From Uloborus plumipes (Eukaryota; Arthropoda; Arachnida; Araneae; Uloboridae): a DNA stretch of 64,000 bases. The notes beneath the pieces were generated by a model. The model had not been told where the DNA came from, made no database searches, and saw only the letters and a program-made list of their open reading frames with translations. Positions 23,292 through 34,736 of this stretch are shown here, in pieces. A program made the position numbers and the translations under genes. Positions within the stretch are counted from its first letter, which is position 1, and each line of letters opens with the position of its first letter. Where the stretch lies: NCBI GenBank assembly GCA_038373865.1, contig JAXGGA010002274.1:62001-126000 (forward strand), read 5' to 3'.

Positions 23292-23905
23292 ACTGTAAAA
23301 AACGAACTGTTATTTTTACTGTATAATAATGGCAGCGAAAGTTTCAATTTAAAACTGCAAAATGCCCAGCAATAAACTGTAAAACTAGCAATTTTAGTTT
23401 CTTACAGTACCGTAAAGTCGGGTTACTTGGACCCACAAGGAGGTTACTTGAGCCCACAGTAAAATGATAAAATCTGGGTTTGGTACTAGCGTTAGATATT
23501 GCAGAGTGCTTCTACCTTGCGGAGAAACGAGGAACTACGTGCAAGTCTTCAACTAATAAGTACCAAACCTAGATTTTATCAGTTTACTGTAATGGGCTCA
23601 AGTAAACCCCTAGGGTCCAAGTAACCCGACTTAACGGTAAAGTTAGAAATTTTACAGTTTTTTTCAGTAAGATTTAGCTGTATTATAGTGTAAAACCAAC
23701 TGTATAATACTGGCAGCAGATGTTCAGTTTCACAGTTTCAAACTGTAAAATGCACGACAATAAACTAAAATTAGCAATTTTACAGTTCGATACTGCAAAA
23801 TTATCAATTTTACAGTTTATTACTGTAAAGTAAGCAATTTTTACACTTTATTGCAACAAAATTAGCTGTATTGTACTGTAAAAACAATATTCATTTTTTA
23901 CAGTG
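23292..23905. mobile_element. ACTGTAAAA-motif inverted-repeat element
   Basis: It starts with ACTGTAAAAAAC and ends with TTTTTTACAGTG. Between the ends, ACTGTAAAA and its complement recur about fifteen times in both orientations. It is the same family as 3068-3352. Non-coding. A 228-bp element (23410-23637) is inserted in it with a TA duplication; without it this element is about 386 bp. No clear target duplication of the outer element was seen. Confidence 0.7.
23410..23637. mobile_element. MITE with GTTACTTGGACCC ends, nested
   Basis: The left end CCGTAAAGTCGGGTTACTTG and the complement of the right end CCGTTAAGTCGGGTTACTTG differ at one base, and the match continues through GACCC. TA flanks both sides (23408-23409 and 23638-23639). 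The word GGTTACTTGRRCCC is repeated just inside each end (GGAGGTTACTTGAGCCCA and TGGGCTCAAGTAAACCCC). The arms pair over roughly 80 bp, leaving a central spacer. Non-coding, 228 bp. Confidence 0.85.
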
Positions 23906-24454
23906 CAGCCAGGAGAGGAGGCTGGAATAAGACAGCATCCTCAGCTCCCGCGCATTGGGTTTCTCTCTGAGAACTGTTAAATTGAGAAGCAGGATTTCTG
24001 GATTCTTCTTATCTTGACTCCAACCAAGCAAAGTATTTCTTTAATATTAATTTGTCTTTTTGTTATATTTTCACGAGCTAATTGCTATCTTTAAAAACAA
24101 GATGCTAAGAGGGGAAAAGAAAGTTTGACAATGGTAGCCAATGGAAGTTGTAGTCAATAGCTGTATTTTTCTTTCAGAAAAAAGAGAGAGGGTAGTTGTT
24201 ATGGTGCACTTCTAAGATAAAACATTTTTAGTGGTTGCTTTTTTTTTCTTTAAAGACATTTAATCCCAAAAACTATCTTTGCTTTGCAATAGGTTCATTA
24301 ATCAATGTTTTGTCCATTAATATAATACTCAAACTGAATAAGTTATGTAATAAAAATACTGCGAAAGGTATGTTAACTGGATTTTATAGTATACATAAAG
24401 AGATGAATAGACAATATTTTAGAAAATGTACACATAATACCCCTGAAAAAGACA
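23906..24454. other. Unrecognised DNA
   Basis: No supported feature. A 97-codon frame at 24235-24528 has A+T-driven composition and no domain, and it runs into the duplicated segment. Confidence 0.45.
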
Positions 24455-24800
24455 TTTTAACTTGTTCTGTAGAACTTAAAATTCAATACTCGGAATTTAA
24501 GCGTGAACATAACATTCTATTACTCTAGATTTCCACAACCCAATTAAATTCAACATCCTTTACTTTTGCTTAATGACCAGCTATACGAGCGCTTGGAATA
24601 TATTTTCCTTGCCATCAAGAGAGTAAACGCACTTGTGGGGATAAAATCCAAAATATTCCTCAGAAATATGTCACTTAGGATTATATGCGCTATTAGCTGG
24701 CACTCACTAATTGATTAGATATTAGAAAACCAAACTGAAGTAATCTGCTCTTTGTGACTTAAAAATTTTAGAGACTTTGTGTAAACGAGTTCCATCAGTT
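24455..24800. repeat. Diverged duplicated segment, copy 2
   Basis: Same-orientation counterpart of 138-475. The best block is TAATGACCAGCTATACGAG, preceded by a CCAATTAAA core and followed by GCTATTAGCTGGCACTCA and CTAATTGATTAG. Moderate divergence with small indels suggests an old duplication or two copies of an old repeat. Confidence 0.55.
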
Positions 24801-25440
24801 ATGGAATGCATCGTCTTGTAAGTCATAGTCTGTTAAATCCATCGAATTGATTAATATTTTAAAGTATTCTGCTTAACAAGACATAGCGAACCAAAATAAA
24901 GTGTGGAGTTAACATAATTGTACTTTTAAAAGTTGGTGTACGATGCTTGTCCGTTCAATTGCTGTTACTTAAAAAATAACCTTGAAACGGGGGACATCTT
25001 TAGCATTTTGAATAAAAGTATTTATTTTACAATATGTACAGGCAGCTTCTTGGCTAGCAAACAAAAACATAAATGATTCGCAGTTGAATTACTTGCATTA
25101 AATTAAAGAGAACTTTATACTGAATTGCAAATTAAAGTAGATTATATTTTAACACAATAAAGTTCTTGCATAACAGTTCTAAGAGTTCTTTAATTAAATA
25201 AAAGTTTACTTAACTTTTGCAGGCTTCCTTGAATAATTCCCTTCAATAGGGGGACGAATTGCATAGGTTAGAATTTCCGGTGATACGGGTTGAGTAGAAT
25301 AATAGCTTAACTCCAAGTAAGGAGTGACTAATAGTTTACTACGGGTGGTCCGCTTAGCTTGGGACACCGCACGTACTCAGGATTCGAATGAACTAAAGTT
25401 TCTCGTCTTATCTCTTGCGCAACTCACGCCTTTTAATACT
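24801..25440. other. Unrecognised DNA
   Basis: A+T-rich until about 25320; from there the base composition becomes more balanced, leading into the octamer-bearing island. Confidence 0.4.
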
Positions 25441-25580
25441 AGAGTTCTTGGCCGTCAGCCACATGCAATTTGCATGTGGCGGCGTTCTTACGGCAGCGGA
25501 GACTGATTTGCATACGGGGACGGAGATTTTTCTCGTGGGTGCGGCGACTGTTTTGCATGTGGACTGGAACACGCAGGAGA
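25441..25580. promoter_or_regulatory. G+C-richer island with octamer motifs
   Basis: A perfect inverted repeat, CCACATGCAA-T-TTGCATGTGG (25459-25479), contains ATTTGCAT (25468-25475). A second exact ATTTGCAT lies at 25506-25513, and a near match TTTTGCATGTGG at about 25551. ATTTGCAT is the POU-domain octamer. GCGGAGACTGATTTGCAT and GCGGCGACTGTTTTGCAT are clearly copies of one another. The cluster could be an enhancer or promoter, or simply a decayed tandem repeat. No transcript is apparent next to it. Confidence 0.3.
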
Positions 25581-25637
25581 CTGTCCAGTTGGTTTGTTTT
25601 GTTTAAAAGGTTACCTGTAACCTATAAGTAAGTGGTA

Positions 25638-26960
25638 AGGGAGACTGGGGACGGTTGTCACAATTTTCATTTGCTCCCCCATAGATCCCTTAGAAATGCC
25701 TGTGAGCTGGTTTAAAGTTGTTTTTATGTTAAAGTGTACGTTTGCCTGCTTATAAATACTAAAAATTTCTCCCCAAGTACAATAGTTAACTCACAGGACC
25801 AAATTAAACAAAAAAGGATCACAAAAAATGTCACAACCGACCCCACCCCAGGGGCGGTTGTGACAGTGCTTGGGGTTGGTTGTGACAAGTTCAAAATTAC
25901 AGCAAAACAGTCTAGATAGCTTTTAATTTCAAGTAATATTAAATGTAATTCAACGTAATCTTCATCTGAGAAAGTTTAACACTTAACAATGTGCCTCGTT
26001 CAGTTGAAGTAGCCTTATACCAAATCTTGCAACAATATCAGGTTTTTGCAATTTCGTCACGTTTGTTTTGGCAACATTATGCACATCTTGTGGGTCATAG
26101 CCGTGTCTGTTCATAACAATTCTCAAGTATCAGAGAAAGATTCCACATTTATTTGTTTTATTGAAGCTTGTTACTCTTGAAAGGCTAGTTGCAAGAGCTA
26201 CACGAACAGACGTGAAAAATTTCTATTCATAAATAAACGAAACCATTTCTCAGTAGTCATTTTACTCTCATGTCTGCTTTCAGCTTATATGTAAGCTCAA
26301 AAGCACTTTATTATGAGCAATATAACCTATGCACAAGTTGTTTTCATTGTGACAGCGCAGGCTGGCTCCATCGTGTTTACGAATGAATGTTTCGTAGCAA
26401 AGACTAACGATTAACGTTGCATTTCCAAAGCTGTCCGAAAGAAAAAAAAGTTTCACTTCTTTATATTTCATTAGGTCACACTGCCCTATTTCTGTTTTCT
26501 TCAAGTGTATTATGGGCATCAAATATGATAAAAACATGTTTTACTCGTGTCACAACCGTCCCCACGCGATTTGTCACAACCGACCCCAACCCACTACTTT
26601 TGAAAACAGCAATCACCATGGCAGCAATCGCCCACAAAATAGCCTACATAAAAAGTAATCACTGCTATTTCACTATTAAGGTTCACTACTAACGGGGGAA
26701 GACTTTTATTTCTCTATCTGTACCCATTCAACAGGAATTACTAAAAGAAATCGAACAAAAAACTTACTTTTGACTGTTAAAAAGTAGCCAACCCCTCTGC
26801 TAGCGTTAATGTCGTTCGATGGCTACCGCAATGCTTTGACACACATTCAGACAAACATGCTGATACTCGCTGTCTTTGCTTCAACCAGGTATTAATTATG
26901 GTTTAGCTAATATGACGACTGTCACAACCGCCGCGTGTCATAACCGTCCCCAGTCTCCCC
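25638..26960. mobile_element. Motif-iterating element, TGTCACAACCGTCCCC word
   Basis: The left end AGGGAGACTGGGGACGGTTG and the complement of the right end GGGGAGACTGGGGACGGTTA are inverted repeats continuing into TGACA, with TA on each side (25636-25637 and 26961-26962). The word TGTCACAACCG(T/A)CCCC or its complement occurs about eight times: at both ends, at about 25828-25890 (three copies) and at about 26549-26590 (two copies). The 1323-bp interior is otherwise A+T-rich and non-coding. The short frames inside have no domain. Confidence 0.8.
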
Positions 26961-26962
26961 TA

Positions 26963-27668
26963 AAACCTATAGTAAGTCGCCACCACCTAAGCGGAGACAT
27001 TTAAAATAATTGCTATGTTAATGAAAAATAGAAAATAATGCCTAATGCTTTTCTTATCATTGGTCTAGATGCTGTATTAAACTAATCAGCACTAAAAATA
27101 CGAAATAAATCATTTGTTATTAAAAAACAAAGTTGTAATTTTGAGCCGCATCACCTTGACAGCCAGCAATCGGCCCCCATACTTAAAATACAGAAATAAG
27201 GGGAAAATCGACATTTTTGTACTAGCCTGGTTCTGTGGTAAAGAGTTAAGAACTTATATTTATTACAAGAAGTATGTACTATATGAGATAAATCTACCAA
27301 AATCAATGAAATTTATTGGAAAGGTATCTTAATTAAGTACAGCCTTTATAAATTCCTACCGGAAGAAAAACAAAAGTCTCCCAAGCTTCAATTAATTCCC
27401 ATAAATGTTCTGGTCGATCGAAAACATAAACACCGCTAATATCATTAAAGATCTTGTTATTCTTAGAGAAAAGAGTTTGATTCCTGTGTTGATCTTTGAG
27501 ATGAAACGATAGAAGGTCTTTATATATCAGTTTCGCTGAACCTGGGATTGTTTATTTTAGATACTTTTGTTCCGGATATTTTTGTTTACTCTTCCCAAAA
27601 CGGTGAACTGTGTGTGGTATGCAATTTTGCATTTTATTGGGAATTTCATTTTATTTTCAACTGTCATA
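26963..27668. other. A+T-rich DNA, nothing recognised
   Basis: No gene or repeat boundary I can support; the 72-codon frame at 27114-27332 has no recognisable domain. Confidence 0.45.
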
Positions 27669-29219
27669 CACTGGTGGTCGAAATTATAAGGACAACTGAA
27701 AATTATACAGAAAAAAAATATTTCTGAACTAAATCAAATGAAATTTATACATAAAATACTTTTTTATGCTAAAAACGTTGTGGAGTATGTAACATTTGAG
27801 AATAAAAATATGAATGATTTTTTTCATGATTAAAAAAAAATTTCATTTTTAAACTTGGACAAAATTATAAGTACAAGTAATGTTTCGGTCTCACACCTGC
27901 TAATAATTAATAATTTTCGCCTTCTTTTTAACCACTTTTATCAATCTTGCTGTCATGGAGTTTGACAGTACCTTCAGAATATTTTTGGAACTTTTTTTCC
28001 CAAGCTTTTCGAGAGAAGTCATAAGTTTCGACTTATTTTGATATTGGATACTATTTTTGTAAATTTCATGGGTTAGAATACCACACAAACTTTCCACAGG
28101 ATTTAGATCGAGGCTTTTGGACAGCCAGTCAAGTAGTTTTACCTAAATTAGCCTCAAACCAAGATTTTGAAGTTTGAGAAACATGCAGCGAAGCATTATC
28201 CAGCTGAAATAATTAGTTTCCGCACATAATTAGCGGTCTATTTGGTTCAAAATTATCTCCCAATATATCAATATAACTCTCAGAATTCATTCTGTCTTCC
28301 ACAAAAACTATGGGAGTAGTTCTATCTTATGCAAAACCTCCCCATACCCTCAATGAACCATTTCCAAATCTACGCTTTGAAAAATTTCCCTTTTCTTTGC
28401 GGGGATCATGCCAGAAGTAGTGGAAAACGTCTGGTCCATCTAATTTACACCTTTTCTCGTCAGAAAAGACAACAGCATCCCATTTTCTCCCTATAGTACT
28501 GTATTTTTTGGCGAACTGCACTCTCAATCACTTTTGAACTTTTGTAAGAGGCTGTCATGACTTCAGTTTTTCATAATGAAATTTTTTTTCGTTTTGTAAA
28601 ATGCGTCGGACGGTTCGACTACTGCACCATAAATTGAATTCCAGTTTGATTGCTGTCGATGTCTGTTTTTTAAAGCAAGTTGGTCTTATTGTCATTTTTT
28701 TATATGATCAGAAACAGAAGCTGGCCTACCTATTCGTCTGTGCTCTACATATTTGCCGGGGTTTTTAAAGAAATTATAAATAACTGTTTTCGATCTATTC
28801 ACCTTCGTTACAATTTGACGTGCAGTTAGTCCTGAAGTTTTAAGTGCAACCACTTTTCATTTCTCTAACTCCGAAAGTTTAGCCTAGTGGTATAACTGCA
28901 AAAATAGAATGCGATGATGCCAATCGCTTACTAAGCCTTTATACCGTTAGGGAGTGCCTTGTGCAGAGCAAAAAACATGCAAATTTTGCTTTTCAGAACT
29001 CAAAAATATAGTTGTAATCAAATTTTTGTCCAAGTCATATGGCTGTCTAAATCCAAAATGCATTTTATGAACATGAATTTCCCATATATTTACATCAAAA
29101 CTGATTAAAATAGTCTCTATTTACCAATAGTTTCCTGCCATAAAATTTGCTTAATGGTCCAGACGGTAACGAAGATTTGGAGACTTTTCAGCATGTCCTT
29201 ATAACTTTGACCACCAGTG
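27669..29219 (-). mobile_element. Tc1-like element, second type
   Basis: The ends CACTGGTGGTCGAAATTATA (27669) and the complement of TATAACTTTGACCACCAGTG (to 29219) are inverted repeats followed by AGGACA. TA flanks both sides (27667-27668 and 29220-29221). The size, 1551 bp, and the minus-strand transposase fit Tc1/mariner. It shares neither ends nor protein detail with the CACTGCTCGACATTG family in this window. Confidence 0.9.
27900..28880 (-). pseudogene. Tc1-like transposase (Tc3-like), decayed
   Basis: The N-terminal HTH region reads TARQIVTKVNRSKTVIYNFF, then KNPGKYVEHRRIGRPAS, the DNA-binding segment with a GRP-type hook. The catalytic core has AVVFSDEKRCKLDGPDVFHY, with the first Asp kept, and FWHDPRKEKGNFSKRRFGNG. 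Next is FVEDRMNSESYIDILGDNFE, a stop, then FQLDNASLHVSQTSKSWFEA, with the second Asp kept. A frameshift leads to LDLNPVESLCGILTHEIYKN, with the Glu kept. It ends at TAA 27900 after KKKAKIINY. Three or more frameshifts and stops prevent translation. The three acidic residues remain readable across frames. Confidence 0.85.
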
Positions 29220-29221
29220 TA

Positions 29222-32200
29222 CACGTCAAAAAAAAAAAAAAAAATCGGAATGTTTGAGTACCAGAATTTAACTTTACATTCAATAAAGAGTAAAATTTAT
29301 AGCGGTTGCTTCATTTTATGAGCATCTACAAAAGCTAAAAGAAATCTGGTGAACGTGATACATGGCAAAGATGGTTTGGGAAATAACTGATGGGCGCTGC
29401 ACATTGATTGCCACAGAAAGCAACCTGTAGAGGTTTGGAATATATTAGGGCCTTGTTTCGTTGCATGAAATTTTGTAGAACATGACTTTACTTCTATAAA
29501 ATACAGTTAATTTTTTTATATTTTCGGAAAAAGTATTTATATGATGGTATTCTGGCTACCCCCCCCCCCGAAAAGAACGTTTCTCATGAGATGCGTCCGT
29601 TACGGAGAAAATGCTTTTATTCCAACATTTTTTCTGGAAATCTTCAAAATGTATTACATAGTAGTAAATAGTATGTTTTTCATTAAATTATTTAAATAAA
29701 AGAAAATTTTAACGTGTTTTTCATCTTTGTAAGATGTTTTATGAAAAACTGATACGTCTGTCACTGAAAATGCTCTATTACTAACTTGTAAGGCTTCAGA
29801 GTGTCGGATCCCAATTGTAATCAATATCTAACCATTCTCATTTCACCCATTATTTTCTTCAATATTTAACCAGAGACAACTCTACCTGCAAATTTGAGAC
29901 AGACTTGTGTTCATTGGCAATACATGTCACTAATAAACACTGATCTTTTTTTCTCTTTTTTACTCTAATTGAGTTGAATAGTAAGGTTTAAAAAATTGAA
30001 GAATCTAACTGCAGTTAGTGGTTGTTAGCTTAACTGTATGCTTTACTTTACTAAAAATATAATAATGTGAATTGCGTAGTTACAATTTAAACAATAATTT
30101 AAAAGCCAGTTATTAGTTTCTAGGAAACGTAGTTGGACAAAAAAATTAATGTTTGTTTAAAAAACCTAAGAGCTATGTAATATTAAACTTGCACATGAAT
30201 TCGTGTTTAAGAAAGCTAAAAACAAATTTTTAAGAGATTACTTTGAAGTAAAATTGTAAACATTTTTCTCACTAAATCATATTTGAAATCTTTTATCAAA
30301 GCAATTCATCCAAAAAAAAAAAAATGTTAGCAGCATTGTTTTCCATATAGCTTCATAAATACAAAATCGTTTCAGATCAAATCGCATGTTCAAAAAACTA
30401 TTAAGAAAATTTCCTAAGAATTGTGTGCCAATGAAGACGTCATTTTGGAACATTTCGTGCATAAAAGTTATAGTAACTATGACATTTTCCTTGTAACAAA
30501 GTAACTTTTATGTTAATTTACTCACGGTGAAGCTATGTAGTTATTGGATATATAAGCTTTGAGATTTAATTGAATAGAATGTGTCAGCCTTTTTAAAAGG
30601 AGATAGACGAAAGAAAATACTTTATTAAAGGCTTTTTTCAATGAAAGTAGAAGTAAATAGTTTTTGAAAGCGGCAAAAGAAAACAGAAGGATGTGAGGGA
30701 GGGGGATAACTGAAAGTAAGGAACAGCTTGCTGCGCTCCTTTGTAATTATTTATGACTTCCATCGAAAGCAATGGGGTGTTATAAAGCCTTCACTTTATT
30801 TTTAGGAAAACAATTGTTCTTTTTCTTGAGACACATTTAAAAATATTTTGTATTTACAGCAAAATAAGTGAATGCTAATAAATAAAGCGAAAATGCTTCA
30901 TTACCCAAATATGTATTAAAATACTACAAAATTTTAAAGTTAACATTTAGTACTTCGCTTTTTTAGTGTTAACAATTCATCTAGTTTGTGTAGGAAAAAA
31001 AACCATTCAAAATAATAAGAAAAAATTAGTAAATTCCAAAAATTAAACTACAATAAACATTTTATTACTTAAAATTTCGACTAATTTAACGACTAATTAA
31101 CTAACGCAAAAGAAGATTTGTTTCTTGTTTTGTTTTTTTTTTCTTCTTTCAGATTCTTACTCACTCCATACTTTTTTTACTGACAGATTTTTTTTATTGC
31201 AGCATTGTTCTCTTTTTCCATGTTTTATTATATGTTTTGCAATTTCTTCTTAAAAGGCATTACTATATATTATTCCGCATAATAAAATCACGGGTTTGCT
31301 TATCTTCAAAATGTGTTAAATCACTTTCTTTGTTTAAATTTTAATTCAAATGGTAAGAACCTCCATGGATTTTTTTTTTTTTTTTGAAATGTTAAAATGA
31401 AATTACCCTTCCTTTTTAAAACAGAGTTTCTTCTATGCGTTGAAGAACATATTTTTCTTGTCTGAACGAAAGTCAATTTATTAAAACGAAAATTGGATGG
31501 GTTACGACTTTTCAGACAGCCAGTTATACAAAAAAGGGCACGAAATATAAATTCCTTAAGGTAAAACTGATTCTCAAACTAACCGACCTACTCTCATAAA
31601 TCGCAATTTCATTTCAGGATTTTGTTTCTTCCCGACGACACCTTATTCCTTAATAAGACGTAGTACAACAAATTCAGGATATTCGTAGCCAATAAAAGAA
31701 GTGCCACTCATATTTCAACATAAAATTTTGATCTACAAAAAATATATAGATTAATAATATACCGACGTATTGAAACTCCTAAATCACAACATTACAAAGT
31801 AAACGCTGGTAAAACAGCATAGGAAAGCGGTTTAAATTACGTGTATAAAAGAACAATCATAATATTAAGTATACATATATCTGTTCAAAAGACACGATGT
31901 CTAAACATCGCAAAATAAAATATTATTCTTTAAGAAACTCGCTTCATTTGAACGTTTGACAAATATTTTAAATTCAGTATTCGGTGAAGGTGTATAGCTA
32001 CAGTAAGTAAAATTTGTAAAACATTTATATAACGCTGGCGTGCTTTTTAAAAAATACTCTGTATAAAAGTAGTTACACAATTCGTTAAGTTTATTTCGAA
32101 ATTCAATGCACGTTTATCATCAAGATGCAGCTTTTGTTTTCGCTCAAAATTGCATCCCCAACAAAATCATTTCTGCATTTTATATTCAAGCAGAGATTTC

Positions 32201-33097
32201 AGGACTCATTTTTTCTTCGCTTGTTCACTGATTGATAGATATGCAGTGAATGCAGATGTGCATTGTTACATTGGATGCAAATTCTCAAAAAGAACATATT
32301 CCATCAAACGTAATTACCTTTTCTAATGGATTAAAAGTTAACTTTTTTTTCGCATGAAGGACTTTTTTCATTTTATTCTTCCTTTGGATTTTGCGTAATA
32401 ATTTTATATTATTTGATTCCTATTTTATATGCGCTGAAATTTATTAAAAAAATAAAATTACATTAATTTTACTAGGTATATGAAACAGTTTAAAAATTCC
32501 TTATGTTTCATTACATTCGCATTAACTTCTGTAACACAAATACGGAATATTACGTCTTTCTCACAATGATTTTAAATAATATAACCCTTGCCTACAAATA
32601 TGCATTTTCCCTAAGATGTATGTACTTTACGGTACTATGTACAATGTCCATTAAATACAAATAATTCAATCAAACGTTTTCCAAGTCGCACAAAGTGCTT
32701 CACCACAATCTCGGTAAGTGTTTAGACGTTTCGAAATACACAGCAGGTATATAGTGAAAAACTGAGAGAAACGTCTTCCGCAAAATCTCTTAAGTAAATA
32801 AGTGAATATAAGTTGGTGTTTTGGACAAAATGTATGAATTCAGTCAGCTGTAGGCAGTATATATAGTTGTTGAAGTTTTCCCCAACTAATCCACAAACTG
32901 TCCAAGAACAATTTTTACACTGTCCTAAGCTTAAACAGTATGTAAACATTACACAATAATGGCGACCAAACATGCTACTCCTTTAACCACTCATAAGATC
33001 AGGGAGAGTTTTGGATGGAACAGACAAATAAAATTATGATACTTTATCAAAATACGATGTTACCACACATGTTTATAGCTGACCCTATCAAGGAATT
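29222..33097. other. A+T-rich DNA, nothing recognised
   Basis: The longest featureless stretch. It holds short homopolymer runs (C at about 29561, A at about 30312, T at about 31372) but no supported frame, fold, inverted repeat or tandem array. Confidence 0.5.
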
Positions 33098-33101
33098 TTA
33101 A

Positions 33102-34525
33102 CCCTACACTGCATGGTGTTGCCAATTGGATACATGGACAATTTGTCCTCCTTATGAATAGTTGCCTTATGACTAGCAGAATGTAGTCATAAGGCAACTC
33201 AATGCATAAAAAGCAAGTATTGGGTATATTTAAAGCAATTATCACCATTTATCCTCCATACATGGCAGCACTGCACATGCAGCACATGTTACATGCACTT
33301 AAAGGAATCCGTATGGATAGCTTTTAAAATCACTTAAACTACCAAGTTTTAGAATTATTTTTTGCAATGAAAAATGTTTCTTCGTCTTTTAAAGAAGTAA
33401 CATGAATAAAATAAACATTTATCTTTCGTTTAAGATGCGTTTTATATCAAAATAATTATTTGGAAAAAATCTAGAACATAATACATGTCTGTAGCCATTT
33501 GGCAACATTATGCAGTAAGCATCCAGAGAACACTTCGAATCATCTCTGTAGTTCATGAAGTATGTGCTTTGTTTATGTTTCGCGCTAGCTTTTTTCTCTT
33601 TTTGGAAGGTATAAAATTATCACGCGGACCCAAAGGTGGTACTTTCGGCTGTTCTACCGTATATTAGACCTCGCAATTATCACTGCTTAGTTGATGTTCA
33701 ACAGAGTGAACAAACAAAAAATCAATAGGGAAAAGCCTTCAAAACGTGTTCATTTTAGATTTCAGTTAGCTCATACGTTGTGCTTACACGGACAAGGTAA
33801 ATCATTACTAATTTTAAAACATAGTTTTGAAAAAAACTAAAAAACACGGTTTTACATAGGAATGCGCTGTGGTCATCACGGGTTTCCCTCTGATTTTCAA
33901 AACTACTGAATATCCGCACTTAAGTTTACATGCACTTATGCAAAATCAACATGCAATACAGTTTAGATTTTGGTATTAAAAATAATATTAAATATATTGC
34001 TTTTTTATTTGCAAAGAACGTAAATTTTATCTTTTATTCAGATATACATACATACATACATACAAACAAACCCACATGTGAAATTAATAAAAGCGTATTA
34101 AAAAGAGGGAGACCATTAGCTACAGAGGAACTAGTTACAAACCAAAAAAAAGAAAGCTTGCGCGAGAGAGCCTCCAAAAGATATCAGATTTGACAGAATT
34201 GATCATCGGAAACAACACAGTATAAATAAACAATGATGTAAAATGTCAAAATGTAAAGGATTACAAGAGTACAGTGCACCAAATGTTCAATTCCTCTATT
34301 TTTTTACAAAAAAAAAAAAAAAAAACTAATTTCAAGACTATCATTTCAAATCATTTTTATCTGTTGAATGCATGGTGTAGCCATTTGGCAACAAAACTAT
34401 TTTTAATTAGAAAGTGGTGAAAACTTAGAGTTAAATTTTTAAAAATATTTTTCCATGTTTTCTTATTACATTGACAAACACATACATTTTTTTCTAAGAA
34501 AAATAAAAAATCATGCAGTGTAGGG
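33102..34525. mobile_element. piggyBac-type MITE
   Basis: Perfect 14-bp ends CCCTACACTGCATG (33102) and CATGCAGTGTAGGG (to 34525), flanked by TTAA on both sides (33098-33101 and 34526-34529). TTAA with CCCT ends is the piggyBac signature. It is non-coding, so it would need a transposase from elsewhere. The word GTAGCCATTTGGCAACA occurs at about 33491 and 34376. An internal hairpin, GTTGCCTTATGACT...AGTCATAAGGCAAC, lies at about 33161-33198. A small (ACAT)n tract is at about 34045. Confidence 0.85.
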
Positions 34526-34736
34526 TTAAGGACTTTTATTACCATACTCCAACTGAGTACTTCCATAAAGTTAGCACTGTATTCTTGTTAGACAAATCAA
34601 GGCATACTAGCTCACAAAGGAAGGAATTAATGGTGTCTTTAACACATGAGTTTAATAGAGGAAATGAAATAAAAATTATATAACTGCAGTAGTGGAAGAT
34701 TTGGCTAAAAAAACAGGAAGGAAAAAAATTACTGCT

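Noticed and set aside
24235..24528. 97-codon frame
   Set aside because: A+T-driven composition, no recognisable domain, and it ends inside the diverged duplicated segment.
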